From assembly GCA_946811185.2 (NCBI GenBank), contig OX328099.1:37745299-37809298 (forward strand): 64,000 bases of DNA, written 5' to 3'. The position numbers and the translations under genes were made by a program. Below are positions 46,054-57,954 of the stretch, one piece after another; position 1 is the stretch's first letter, and each line of letters starts with the position of its first letter. Below the pieces are notes generated by a model that had not been told where the DNA came from, made no database searches, and saw nothing but the letters and a program-made list of their open reading frames with translations. The DNA comes from Hippopus hippopus (Eukaryota; Mollusca; Bivalvia; Cardiida; Cardiidae).

Positions 46054-47015
46054 GGGTCCTACTAAATACCACAAAGACACTCTAAATACCACAAAGACAC
46101 ACAAAAACGCACAAAGACACCACAAAGACGCACAAACACACACAAAGACACCACAAAGACGCACAAACACGTGGAAAAAAAATATCATTTGCATTATGCT
46201 AAGTAAAAAAAGTGTGCCAAGCAAACACACACGTGGGTTCGAACCTCCGCCGGGTCAGGCGGCGATCTTTCTCCTCCTTTCGCTGATTCAAGAAGGCAGT
46301 TGTCAGTTACTGGTGAAAGAATGTGTACTTACATACATGTAGTATTGGTCTAAGAAGAAGGTCTAAGCCCGCCCAGGAAAAGTTTTGTAAGGTAACTGAC
46401 TGCCCTGATATGACATTAGCTTTTGACTGAGGCACTAGCCTCAAACAAACGCAAACACGTTTAACACGTTTACCCACAAAACACATCAAGACGTAAAAAG
46501 TAACTTTTTATTGACAATTGAACTTTGCTGCGGCAAACCAGTCAAGATATTCTAATAATTTGTCAAACTGTTAACCATCGATATGAAAAGAGATTATCCA
46601 GATAATGAAGGTCAAAGAATAGACAATGTCATTAGCTATCAAACGGAAGTTTTACGGTGCCGACCAGATAAAAGGCATCAAAAGACAACATAGGACAATA
46701 CTTTTGAATTCAATGTTTTATCTACAGTGGAAAATTGAAAATGTATATAAAAATTTGATTATGTTTTGAACAAATTTTAATGATAAAGTTTATATGAAAG
46801 ATTTATTGTTTGATTAAGCCCCCGTTTCTCTTAACGCAAGCTTAAATGTAAATTTATATGTGGCGCAAAAAGATGGCCATACTGCCGTACAAGTGTATCT
46901 TATTTTCATGTTCTCAGCACCTTTTTGTGTCTTTGTAGTGCCTTTGTGCGTCTTTGTGTTGTCTTTGTGTGTCTTTGTGGTATTTAGAGTGTCTTTGTGG
47001 TATTTAGTAGGACCG
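46054..47015. mobile_element. Long-TIR element with 9 bp target duplication (MULE-like)
   Basis: The flanks are direct copies of GAGAACCAG at 46045-46053 and 47016-47024. The element is 962 bp with inverted repeats of about 100 bp beginning GGTCCTACTAAATACCACAA, themselves built from short CACAAAGACA and CACAAAGACGC repeats. The interior carries no convincing coding frame. Long inverted repeats plus a 9 bp duplication suggest a non-autonomous Mutator-like element. The class is inferred from architecture only. Confidence 0.8.
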
Positions 47016-47024
47016 GAGAACCAG

Positions 47025-49749
47025 CAACGCTGACCAATGAAATCTTCCCTAGCATACAGATGAAAGCTTGTCAAAATGGCATCGGTTTCGATTTGAAATA
47101 TTATAAACCTGAAAACGCTTTTGGCTTCGGAGGAAACAGAAATTTATTGCCTGTAAGTTATTAATTAACATGTTTTTAATCGATGCGTGGTAGGAAACCG
47201 GCTGTCAATGGCTGAGATGTGGCATTTAGCCCTGAAAGTAGAGTGGTGTTCCAGTTGCACGGTTGTGTCCGACCTGCGAAATTGACCCTAATTTGCTCGA
47301 TATCTCGATCTGTGTTCGGTAAAAGGATTGATTATGGTTATAATCTGTAGCATCATCGAAGGACGTATTCATTTAGCTGTGATTTGGTATATTTCATGAC
47401 AAAATTGAATCGAAATTGACTTTGTAATTGGGCCTAAATTCGAACCCGGTAATATCTGCCCTTCGGTCAAGTTCGACCCCTTGTCTATATTTACTTACAA
47501 GATACCAAAAAAAATTACTGGATCGAGTCCCTGTGAGGCTGTTGGCCCTACACCTAACAGTCCCATGGGCCGGAAAGGTTTTTGAAATCATTGTGGGAAC
47601 AGAGATAAGAAAGTGAAACAGCACGGAAAATCTTCTAATACTAAACTCCAGAAAGTATTCAACAGATATGTTCTTTATTTGCTTTTTTCAATTAAAGGTC
47701 GACGAACAGAATTTTCGCTGTATTTCCTATCGTTACAAGTAAACAGCTATGAGCGATAAGTAAAGTTAGCTGATCGAACCGGATTTGACCGGGTCGAACC
47801 AGATTGGACCTAATGACCGGATTGGACTGGTTCGAAGTGGAGCGAACTCAATAACCAATCAAAGGACTGAAAGTCCTGAAAAGCGGATTTGTTGAACAAT
47901 TTCAAGCTATGATTTGATGTAAGAAAATTAAAATCTTTTATCACATGTAATACATATAGATCTATAAAATGTAAACAATAAATAGATTGAGCAAGGACAA
48001 TGGAAGTCGAAGTTGTTCTACCAAGTGTGCTGTACAGCAACTGTTATTTTACTACTGTTTTAGGATAGTAATTCGATCCGAAGTATACAGTGTTTAAAAA
48101 AAGTGAAGTTGTGGTGTACTAGCTAAAACTTGAAGTAGGATGCACACATGACAGTATGTGGTTTAGATCAAACAGATAACATTGTACGATCTTGAAAAAA
48201 GAATATTTTTCAAGGCTAACATCAGCATAAACTGAAGAAGTTTTAGAGATAATTATGGTTCTATATAAAAGGTCTGTCTAATTTACACTTGTTTATTTCC
48301 TAAGAAATCTAAGATCCTTCTAAAGCTTTAAGAATTATTCAAACATTTAACATTTTTTGTAGCAGAATGGTGTAGTGTAGCTACATGTAAGCATACCCGA
48401 AAGTACAAACATGTTGAAATAAACCAAGATGGATTTATATAAGTAAAAATTATTTGACAAATACATTGTATATAAAACACTTCAGTTATTGATGAGTAAG
48501 ATTAAAAAAAAAAACTGTACAAAATAAGACAGTTTTTGCCTCAAGGACAAATGATCATGATAATTCTGTAAAAACAAAGTGTTAAGGTCTACAATTGTCA
48601 ATCAGTTTTAGCAAGCATAAACAAATTTGATCAAAGAGTGCAATAAATTGCTACTTACACATGTGTGCAATATGAAATTTTTGGACGTTATTGTTGAACT
48701 CTTGACAAGAGGACAGAATTTCTGCCTGTCCCAAATTAAAACCAACTATTCAGATTTTCATACTCTCAGCAAACTAAAAAATGACTTATCACTGAATTAT
48801 AGTTGGAAAATTGTTGTTAAAGAACTAAGATAAGATTTAGAAAAAAATATCTTAATTGGTATTTCCTCATTGAGCTACATAGCCTCTATGGGTATTATTA
48901 GATTTTATGTCAACAACATGCACGGTTGACAAAGATTCATATTCAAATAAGTATCCAGACATTATATCTGGTGTAATAAAAATGAACAGAGTGACCTATT
49001 CTTAAAGTACAAAAAATGACCTATTGTTAAAGTACAATTTCATTATCAAACACCCAAAATTGCATCATTTTACTGAATTTAACCGTACACTTTATGAAAA
49101 TGGAATATTTTTCTGATAGTTTTTATTTGCCTTTTACAAAAAAATTTTGATTTGTTATATAAAAACTAAATAACTCCATATTAAGAGCATTAACAAACAA
49201 TTCAATAAATACGGCTCAGATTATGTGGTTTGTATTTGTAAAGGATAGAAAAAATTCTAGAACAAAAAAAGAAAAGAAATACTGATGTCTTGTTTTCCAA
49301 CAATGTTTTCATGAGCCCTTTTACACAGGACTCATAAAACACAGGAATTATTGCGTGTTAAAGGGCTAAAAAAAGAAAAATCCTCAAAAATTCTCCCAAT
49401 TTAACTTTGTATGACACTAAATTCAAGGGTCAAATACAGGTCATGTTTGAACAAACCATAAGGCATTCCAAATACTGATTACATGTATCTGTAACAGTTC
49501 TGCTAAACAGCCCCCCAAGGCTGGGATTAAACCCAGAATCTTCAGGTCCCATGTCGAACGGTCGACCACATTGCTACAAAAGCTAGCTCTATAGCAAGAC
49601 AGTATAAGTATTGCCTTATACAAACACAATTTACATCAATCTGTGGGATAGACCAGTATACAACATATCCATGTCTGGTCATGGCATCCGACAACTGGAT
49701 CTTGAGAAAATTTTGATTAGGGTTTATTTTAACACTTAAAAGTGTAAAT
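47025..49749. other. No gene recognised
   Basis: Apart from the short repeat at 47765, a worn CTACATAGCCTCTATGGGT block near 48870 (like the 0.55 kb element) and an H1 end remnant near 49290-49370, I see nothing here. Confidence 0.5.
47765..47855. repeat. Short degenerate repeat
   Basis: About four units of 17-20 bp related to TCGAACCGGATTTGACCGGG, then TCGAACCAGATTGGACCTAA, then TGACCGGATTGGACTGG. Confidence 0.5.
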
Positions 49750-49985
49750 ACCAAATACTCTGTGTTAATAATCCTGAAGGAAATTGGCAATTGAAAGCAT
49801 TATGAGACAAAGACAAAATTCTGGTAAGCAGTATTTTAAGGAAATAAGCAATTGAAAGCATTATGGGACAGAGATAAAATTCTGGTAAGCAATATTTTTT
49901 TTTTTTAAGTATTTTCTCCTGTTCCAATACTGTTTTCAATTATAAAGGTGAACTTCAGTTCATTTACAGGTATCATTTTCTGTTG
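49750..49985 (-). repeat. H1-like degraded segment with a tandem duplication
   Basis: A 60 bp block (GCAATTGAAAGCATTATG, then AAAATTCTGGTAAGCA) occurs twice in a row at about 49788 and 49846. The second is followed by TTTTCTCCTGTTCCAATACT, the outer hairpin arm. The hairpin centre is largely lost. Confidence 0.5.
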
Positions 49986-50036
49986 TCTGCAGATGCATTT
50001 AACTCTTTCCATACTATAGGCAACACCAGAAGCTTT

Positions 50037-50102
50037 TGTGGACAGTGTAGATCAAGATCAGACTGCATGGAACATGCAGTCTGATCTCTGATCTCCACTG
50101 TT
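50037..50102. repeat. H2-type palindrome
   Basis: GTGGACAGTGTAGATCAAGA and ATCTCTGATCTCCACTGTTC pair around GCATGGAACATGC. The surrounding AACTCTTTCC and GACAGAGTTAA could be worn element ends. Confidence 0.55.
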
Positions 50103-50371
50103 CACTGCTATATTGTAGATTATGACCGAATTGTTTCTTGATCTTGCAGAAGAAATGTATTTTTAGCCTTTGAGACAATGCAATTCATTTGTTTAGTAGT
50201 GACAGAGTTAAAGTGCCTAAAACTTGTCATATGGGAAAGGAAGGAACAATGAAATGGCATCAATTTGATTACCATATTTGATTAAAAAACAAGATGTAAC
50301 TTATGCATAGATGGTCGACATAGACTAACCTGAACAATCTTACAAAAATTAACACCCATCTAAATGTGGAT

Positions 50372-50603
50372 CTGGGGTCCTGCATGGCTCACTAGTAAAG
50401 TGTAGGACTTGTTACCTGATGGCCCAGCCTCATTGGATGCACAATGTTTTTCTGCAAGAGTGCCCTTAGGCAAGACAATGCAGAGCCCTAGCCTAGTACT
50501 ACTAAAACCCAGACATACAGAAATAAGCTAGCTGTAGCAGTCATATGACTGAAATAATGTTGAAAGTGACAGTAAACATTATTCAATTAATCAAATGTGG
50601 ATC
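50372..50603 (+). repeat. SINE S2 copy
   Basis: GGGGTCCTGCATGGCTCACT then AGTAAAGTGTAGGACTTG at the head, GCAGAGCCCTAGCCTAGTAC in the body, and CATATGACTGAAATAATGTT then GAAAGTGACAGTAAAC at the tail, ending in an ATTCAATTAATCAA run. Confidence 0.75.
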
Positions 50604-50719
50604 TAACATTGGCCTGCAAGGTTAACCTTCATCTAACATTTCTGTCAGCCTCACAAAATGTAGCTGTTAAGTTTTTGAAAACATTGGTAGACCAAGAGAT
50701 TTTCAGTTTTCATTCTTAC

Positions 50720-50948
50720 TTAACTCTTTACCACACAATCCCGAGTTTTAACAATCGTGTGAAAGAAGCCCTTTGAAAACATTGTGGGAAATGGAGAAAA
50801 TGCTGGTAACCAGCATTTTCTCCTTTTCCCACAATGTTTTCTACCCCATTAAACACATATTCCATCATTTGAGCGACATTAGAACTGTCGTCTGCAAATG
50901 CTTTCAGTATGGACATGTCCAAAATTTCGTTGTGTGGTAAAGAGTTAA
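50720..50948 (+). mobile_element. H1 MITE copy, complete
   Basis: TTAACTCTTTACCACACAAT start, palindrome at 50779-50842 (one mismatch, AAATGGAG) and TTGTGTGGTAAAGAGTTAA end. Confidence 0.85.
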
Positions 50949-52070
50949 GTCATTTTCCCCCATCCCATAACACCATTAAGGATACAAGGTACCGTAAGTG
51001 TGGCTATATTATCCCATTTTGAAGGATGTTCAGAAAACACTTTTGAAACAACTTAACCAATTGGCTGAGGTGTTTTTTTTTTTTCTGAAACTTTGCTTTA
51101 AATCAGATTGAAAATATTAACAGCTCAGCCTTGGGTTTGTAAGCATGTGAGCTTACATAGATAAACAAGACATGATGACTATATCTTTCTTTTCTATAGC
51201 ATTTTAATTTTTAAGCATTTCTAAATTCATCATTATTCATCACTATGCAAGACTCTTCTAAAAGATTGAAACTTCTGTACTCAGACATCAAGGTTTTGAT
51301 TTTTACAGTAGCATTTTACAATTCTAGCCTAAACACAACAATTTCTAAACTTTTATATGGTTGGTATAATCATATAGACTGAACAATTCAAATCTAAAAT
51401 AGTGTGCCTACAAGAATGGAATTTTACTATATAAGGCAGTCCGATCTTACTCTACCGGTACACTTGTTACATACTATATAGACTGTCCTCATTCTGAGGT
51501 ATAAAGCAAGCAATGTTTTGAAACTAGTACGGTTTAGTTAAAAAAAAAAACAATAATGGAGTCCTCTCAGGGAAAAAGAAACAGTGGTATTTTGTATGCA
51601 AGTTCTTACTGAAAGCACTTTGTCCTTTCCATAACTCTAACACATAGGAATCCTTTCAAGGGTTTCTCCTAATTACTACACAACTTCAAACTATTAATTT
51701 CAAAATGAAATACAAAATCTAACTAGAAACAATAATTTGATTGTTCAGGTACAATGATTTCTTCTTTCCTTTCATAAGAATGTTCTTGGTTTCATTCCTG
51801 AACTCAAATATGTTTTGTAATAGTCTAAAAGGTGAAAACTAAGTGATGTGCTCAGTAATTTCTAAGATTTAGAACATGTGTAATTCATGAATATTGAATG
51901 TACCATTCTTCTATAAGATAAATGAAAATTTACCCTGTATCTTCATGAAGAAACAAGTCAAGAAAATAATGATTTTACAAAAGAAAGAAAGGTCAACTCA
52001 TGCAGTGCCACAAAATATGAAAATGATTGTAACTACCTTCAAGAATAATTTGATGGTTGACTGATTTCTG
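50949..52070. other. No gene recognised
   Basis: AT-rich sequence in the candidate glycosyltransferase intron, with no repeat or frame I can name. Confidence 0.5.
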
Positions 52071-52196
52071 GTGTTTACATTAGTGTCAACACTGTTTCAG
52101 TCTTACAGTGACAACAATTCATCTATTTGTGTACCTTTTTGGTTTTACTAGGGCTAGGCTGGTTCTCTGCAGTGTCTTGTCTATGGGCATTCTAAA
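52071..52196 (-). repeat. SINE S2 fragment
   Basis: The minus strand shows the middle and tail of S2 (AGAACCAGCCTAGCCCTAG, GACTGAAACAGTGTTGACAC then TAATGTAAAC). The head is lost. Confidence 0.6.
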
Positions 52197-52640
52197 AAAT
52201 CCTAGCATCTAGAAGAGGATAGAACCTGTGATAATCCATAAGTGGTCAATACTGGTCAATAGTGGTGGACTTGTAGAGGTCATTTGGAAATTTTAATGGT
52301 CAGATGAGTTTTGAAACGGCAGTTATGCTAATTTGTGGATGATTTGTTGTGTGGATTTTTTTTCCTCAGATAAGTTGATTCCATCAATGTGAAAGAGAGG
52401 AGTGGAAAAACTGTTTTGTCCCTGCCAAGGGTACTCACCAGCTGGCCTTCGCCACTTTTCCAAACTGTGTAGAAGTTCCTAATAAGGTCTTTAGGTTTCA
52501 TGTTTGACACCTTAAGTAATTGTTTGATGATAAGATATTATCATGACTGCATATAAGTCATTATTTCACGCTTTGGGAATAAAGCCTGGTGTCAAGGATA
52601 ATACCCCAAACAAGGACACATGATTTGTCCCTTTGGTAAT

Positions 52641-52867
52641 TTAACTTTACCAAATGACAAAATTGTAGACTGGTCCGAATTGAAAGCATTTGCAGACGAC
52701 AAAATAAATGTGATTGAAAAATTGAAATTTGGTTTGGGAAGGGTAGAAAACATTGTGGGAAAAGGAGAAAATGCAGGTTACCAGCATTTTCTCCTTTTCC
52801 CACAATGTTTTCAAAAGGCTTCTTACTCGGAGTCATTAAGAGTCGGGATTGTGTGGTAAAGAGTTAA
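52641..52867 (-). mobile_element. H1 MITE copy, complete
   Basis: TTAACTTTACCAAATGACAA start, palindrome at 52750-52811 (GCAGGTTACCAGC centre) and TTGTGTGGTAAAGAGTTAA end. Confidence 0.85.
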
Positions 52868-53178
52868 GCCACACCCAAATGGGGGTAGAAAGGGACAACT
52901 TTTAAACCTTTGACTGTTTTGACAGCAATTTAAAGGTGTAGGTAGACACTTAAAGATGCCCGTCTACAGCTGGTGAGCAAAAACACTGTTAAATTTCAAA
53001 CAATTTAGAATGGTACAGAAATCAGTCCTTTGTGTAAACATGAATAAATTACTGACATATATGGTGTACTTGAAAAAAAGAAACACAGAGATTTGTATTA
53101 GAAACCGAACATTGGTCAGAAGCAAACTGGCTGATAATCGGAGCTGTAAAGAATGGCGGTGCGTCACGGAAATTTATA

Positions 53179-54712
53179 TACTGAACCAAAAAAGAAACTT
53201 CCCCTGTGTTTCAGTGCAGATATACACAAATATGAAAATCAGAATTAAACTAGATTTATATGCATTGAAAGAGTATTTTATTGCGACTTCGTGTGAAAAA
53301 AATTACTGCTGAGGGTTTATCCAAAAGTAGTGAAATGGTAGTTAAAATGCGGAAGGTGTCGCTCACCAAAATCACAAATTAATACCGGGTATGACCACCT
53401 TCAGCATGAAGGACTGCCTGGCATTGTTGGCGCATAGAACGGATAAGTGTATTGATTTCGGCTTGTGGAATGTTGTTCCATTCCTGAATTAAGGCTTGTT
53501 TTAGCTGAATGACATTTGACGGTGGAATAGGGCGACATCTAACACGCTGGTCCAAATTATCCCAAAGGTGTTCAATCGGATTCAGATCAGGGCTTTTGGC
53601 AGGCCAGTCATTAATAAATGCAATGTTATTCGCCCTGAGGAAATTCACATTGTCCCTAGCTGTATGGCTTGTGGCATTATCATGCTGAAAAAGAGTGATA
53701 TTGGCATCATTTTGAAACAGTGGGATAACGTGCCTCGCAAGAATTTCATCTCGGTAGCATTGGGCATTCAAATTCCCTTCGATAACGACGAGATTAGTGC
53801 GAAAGCCATGTGCAATGCCCGTCCAGACCAAGACAGAACCCCCACCCCCAAAACGATCTCGTTCAAGTAGGCAACAGTCGGCATAACGTTCATTTCTCCT
53901 AGGGTATACTCGAACCCTGCCATCACCTCGATGAATGGAAAACCTGGACTCGTCAGAGAAAAGAACGCTATTCCATTGTTGTCTAAGCCAGCGTTGGTGT
54001 GTACGTGCCCAATTAACACGATTTACGCGGTGACGTCGCGTCAAAACACAACCACCGTATGGACGACGTGCACGTAGCCCACCCTCGCGCAAGAGATTGC
54101 GCACAGTTTGGGCAGATATACGGTTGTTATGTGTACCAGGGGTGTTAGCAGCAGTGGCTGTGGCAGTTTGGAAGCGATTGCGCAGGTGGGTGTTCCGAAT
54201 ATAGCGGTCTTGGCCGCGCGTCGTGACGCGAGGACGTCCACTACGTGGTCGATCTTCCGTACGCCCTGTTGCTTGAAAACGTTGCCTAAGGTGTCGAATA
54301 GCACGAGTAGAACGTCCAATATTCATAGCAACAGCATCCATCGTCATACCAGCATTAAGCATGCCAATGGCACGTTCGCGTAAATTTTGCGGAATTCTAA
54401 GCATTTCAAAAATAAAGAAAACTAAAAAGAATTTAATTTTTTTCAACGTCTTTTTCTTATTGACATGAAAGTCTATAAAATTAGACTGAAAGGTTTCAAA
54501 AAATACACACGAATTATACTGGTCCGTGCATGCACGTGAAAATCGCTTTCAGCGGGTTTCTTCTGCAAAATGCTTTCAATCGAGTTAAAATTTGTTTTAT
54601 CGGACACATAATCGTTCGCCTGAATATATGTAGGTCATCTGATATTTTGATTTTTTTTAATAACATTACATTTGCACTTAAACACAGGGGAAGTTTCTTT
54701 TTTGGTTCAGTA
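53179..54712 (-). mobile_element. Tc1-like transposon copy 1
   Basis: A 1534 bp element with the same terminal inverted repeats as the copy at 62019-63551 (TACTGAACC at the left, GGTTCAGTA at the right) and TA duplications at 53177-53178 and 54713-54714. Its single gene runs on the minus strand. Near identity to copy 2, in opposite orientation about 7.3 kb away, points to recent transposition. Confidence 0.93.
53379..54404 (-). CDS. Tc1/mariner transposase, intact copy 1 (DD35E)
   Basis: The minus-strand frame encodes 341 residues from the internal ATG that gives MLRIPQNLRE, the position homologous to the start of copy 2. A longer frame adds 14 residues upstream (MKKIKFFLVFFIFE), but these are hydrophobic and correspond to untranslated leader in copy 2, so the shorter start is preferred. 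Domain order is as in copy 2: two HTH domains, a GRPR linker, then catalytic D (VLFSDES), D (FQHDNATSH) and E (NPIEHLW). The second and third acidic residues are 35 apart. Replacements relative to copy 2 include several basic positions (for example R to C near QRVRCR, R to W in QEWNN), which could weaken DNA binding. The frame is uninterrupted. Confidence 0.94.
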   Translation of the reverse strand: MLRIPQNLRERAIGMLNAGMTMDAVAMNIGRSTRAIRHLRQRFQATGRTEDRPRSGRPRVTTRGQDRYIRNTHLRNRFQTATATAANTPGTHNNRISAQTVRNLLREGGLRARRPYGGCVLTRRHRVNRVNWARTHQRWLRQQWNSVLFSDESRFSIHRGDGRVRVYPRRNERYADCCLLERDRFGGGGSVLVWTGIAHGFRTNLVVIEGNLNAQCYRDEILARHVIPLFQNDANITLFQHDNATSHTARDNVNFLRANNIAFINDWPAKSPDLNPIEHLWDNLDQRVRCRPIPPSNVIQLKQALIQEWNNIPQAEINTLIRSMRQQCQAVLHAEGGHTRY

Positions 54713-54714
54713 TA

Positions 54715-56153
54715 GTTGGTTTCCGCCTAGAGTCGGATACGGTGTAACTTGCATAATTATATAGGCCGCGACCTCCGTCTGAAAATTGAGGCTGCAACAG
54801 AGAAGCCTCCATTTTCCTTCGTTTACCTCATTAGACACAGGGCGAAGGTCAAATATAGTCACGTGACAGAATGCATGATCATCATACGAATCTACCCAAG
54901 TGTACAACGGACATACCGAAATCTTCGATTCAAAAACCGGAAACGATGAGTCTGTTTACATGGAAGGCTGCAACTCAGCGAAATGCATTTTCTATCGACC
55001 GTAATCTAAGCAACCTTGCAACCGTGAGGCGCAATATTTGGCATGAAGATGTGAGAATGACTACAGTTTGATAAAATAAAGACAAAATGAGTTAAAACTG
55101 GCTGAAAATGAGTATCTGGGCCTCTTTAAATGTACTTCAACAACATTGATGTATCCTTAACTATTGTTTATTTAATCAGTTAGTGCCTTCTTCATGTGTA
55201 CCTCAATATTCCTAAAGATTTATGACAAACCTGTATATTTCACATGTTTGCCTATGAATGGCTGTTTTTTTCTGCAATTCAACATGAAAATTATATATTA
55301 GCTGCTTTTTTTATGCCACTTCTGAACTTTTATGACCAAAGACTATGTTAAATTATCTATATTTTTAAAACCTAAGTGTGTTTGTGGTGAGAGAGAAAGA
55401 GAGAGAGAGAGGTGTGGGGGGGGGGAGAGAGAGAGGGAGAGAGAGAGTGTGTGTGTAGAACTATAAACATTATCTAACCTGTAAGGAATGATGAAAGACA
55501 AAAATTTTTTGCTTGAAAAGAACCGATCTCTATGCAGGTTCAATAAGGAAAGTCATTCCGACAACCTCTTCAGTTGACTAGCAATACTGTCTTTTGAATA
55601 ATGATCAAATAAAAAAAGACCTTTTTAATAAAGACTATGATACTGATGATAATATATAATAAACCTTCATGTACAGGATGTAAGAGGACAGCTTTTAATA
55701 TTAATTTAGAAACCAGACAGGTATGTAAGCCAGTGATATAATCAACGAAATCAACCACTCCAATCGACCACAAATCGACCAATTGTGAACAGTATTGACC
55801 ATTTATAACAGGTTAAAACTGCCAGCCTGGTCAATACTCATATTGACCTGCTTTTTGCCAACCTTGCACACTATATTACTAAATCATTGCAGGGATATGT
55901 GCAAAAAATACCTGATGTAGCATTATGAGATACTTGAAATTAATATTTAAACTGGATAAGGGTTATTCATTACAACCAATGCATTTTTGAGTGAATCCAT
56001 TTTTATGGTCTAAAGAAAAGAATTAAATTCATCACTCATCACCTGGCAGAACATAGTCCTTTTTTTATATGTGTGAATCCAAGCCCTTGGTGAAGGTACT
56101 TTAGCAGCCAGAATGGATCAAGATCACTCAGTGTGACAAGTTGCCATGCAGAG
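54715..56153. other. No gene recognised
   Basis: 54720-55075 is less AT-rich and has frames of 66 codons on both strands, without domains. The rest is AT-rich apart from the GA microsatellite. Confidence 0.5.
55388..55456. repeat. GA/GT microsatellite
   Basis: GA runs with a central G-run and a final GTGTGTGT. Confidence 0.9.
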
Positions 56154-56362
56154 TAAAAAATGACCTTAACGTAACTAAAAAGAAACTTTCAAGTCGAATT
56201 TACAAATCCAATTATTGCTATTTTGAAGTTATTCTTGGGGAAAAATACTTTCTTTCCAGGCAGTATGGATCAAAGATCAGACTGCACTTTCTGTGCAATC
56301 TGATCTTAATCAACACTGTCTGCAAAAGGTCCTTGAGTAGCACTTAGCAGCCTAAGGGTTAA
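56154..56362 (+). mobile_element. H2 MITE copy
   Basis: The left end is altered (AAAAAATGACCTTAACG), but the body (AACTTTCAAGTCGAATTTAC), palindrome (56266-56322) and TTAGCAGCCTAAGGGTTAA end are clear. Confidence 0.75.
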
Positions 56363-57617
56363 TAGCATTGGGTCACTCTATAAAAGTTTAAAAACTATAG
56401 GCATACTTTCATGCTAAGGTTTGAATTACATAAAACACAGTCACCGTCTTAAATATGGGTTGAGCAGCAGTTCATAATAAGAATTTATAAGTAAAAATAG
56501 TTATATAACTTGCTCTGTACATGAACTTCTAATTCACAGGATCAAAAATATATCAAAGATTTCAAATCTATATGTCTAAATAGAAAGACGTATAGATGCA
56601 TTCCTGTGGATTCTTTATCATAAATTTATCTGCAAATTCAGCATTTTTGTTTTTTTTTTGCTGAAATGTCACAAAATAAAATTCAAGGTATCAGAAGGAC
56701 TATAAATAGAGTTTTACATCTTGAAGACAAAATTGTAAGCCTGTCTGACTCTCTGAGGCTTCAAGTTAGTGGATGTCTAGTTCACTGAGAAAGACACGAT
56801 TTTCCATCAACAACCTTCAGTATAAATTTGTGTCCCGGGTTCGTACTTGATCGGGGCCGAAAAATTTCTCACCTCCGATAACAAGAGAGAAATCTTGGTT
56901 CCAAGCTTTTCCAATGCAGTCTTGCATAAATCAAACATTATTTTTTTTTTGATAGACTGCACGATCTCCATTCCTTCAAACGTTCAGCAAAAATGTTTCA
57001 AACAATTTGGAAATTCATCGATACAGTAGCATTATACGAGTGGTGGTAACTAGGTCGACTTTATGGGTGCTGTGCATTCGTTATCGACAGGGCTTTAGAT
57101 TATTTATGGCCAAATTCTAGCCGGCTATCTGAACAGTTAAAGATATTTGATATAATACATAGTTGAAAATGTAATTTTATCGAGGAAAAACTGCTTAATC
57201 TCCTTGTTTATTTTGGCAGCGGACGACACAAGTTGTGAATGAAAGTTCTTGAATAAAAACGAGGGCAGTGTAAACAATGTTAATACGCTACATTTTGAAA
57301 AAACAAACAAACTTTGTTTCAGTATTTAAAGTATTTTAGATTGACAATTCTTTTAGTTTTGGCGCAGTTTCGATAAAGAAATCAAACTTAATTTGTATGG
57401 TTTGTTAAGGGTCAGAGTTGATCTGATTTGTAGATCTGCGTTGTTCGTCCTAATTATCAGCCATGCAAAACTGAAAGTAAGCGCGCATGCGTCGTTACGG
57501 GTGATGTATTTGGTTCCGGTCAAAACGATCACAGTAAGCGGATTTGCTCTATAGCAAATCCGCTAAAAACGATCAATTTTCTTAAATCTTGTAAGGACCA
57601 ACCAAGTCTCATCTTTA
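56363..57617. other. No gene recognised
   Basis: No coding frame or repeat is evident. A small hairpin (GCGGATTTGCTCTATAGCAA then ATCCGC) lies near 57538-57565. Confidence 0.5.
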
Positions 57618-57841
57618 TTAACCCTTATCCTGCTAAATAACTTAGATGAAACTTTTTAGCCAATAGTAAAAAGCTGAATGTTGCTAATTCAAATTTATTA
57701 TTATTTTTTTTTTTTGGAGAAAAACATAACCTTATCGGATAGTGTAAATCCAAGATCAGATTGCACGTTCTGTGCAGTCTGATCTTGATCTACGTTGTCC
57801 GCAAAAGGTCATTTAGTCGTGCTTAGCAACCTAAGGGTTAA
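57618..57841 (+). mobile_element. H2 hairpin MITE, reference copy
   Basis: TTAA-bounded element of 224 bp starting TTAACCCTTATCCTGCTAAA and ending TAGCAACCTAAGGGTTAA. The internal palindrome at about 57740-57800 has arms GATCAAGATCAGACTGCACA-like around a TTC centre. The ends are TTAA plus CCCTT, as in H1, but the bodies are unrelated. Confidence 0.8.
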
Positions 57842-57954
57842 GGCCACTTAATTCATATTCGTTAACGTACTTTCAGTATTTTGATCATTGTGTCCATGCC
57901 CTGATCTGTTCCAAGCCTGTTAACTGAATTTGTCTTTATGCCTACCATCGAGCT

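Noticed and set aside
53379..54446. Longer 355-residue start for transposase copy 1.
   Set aside because: The extra 14 residues correspond to untranslated leader in copy 2; the homologous start is the ATG at 54404.
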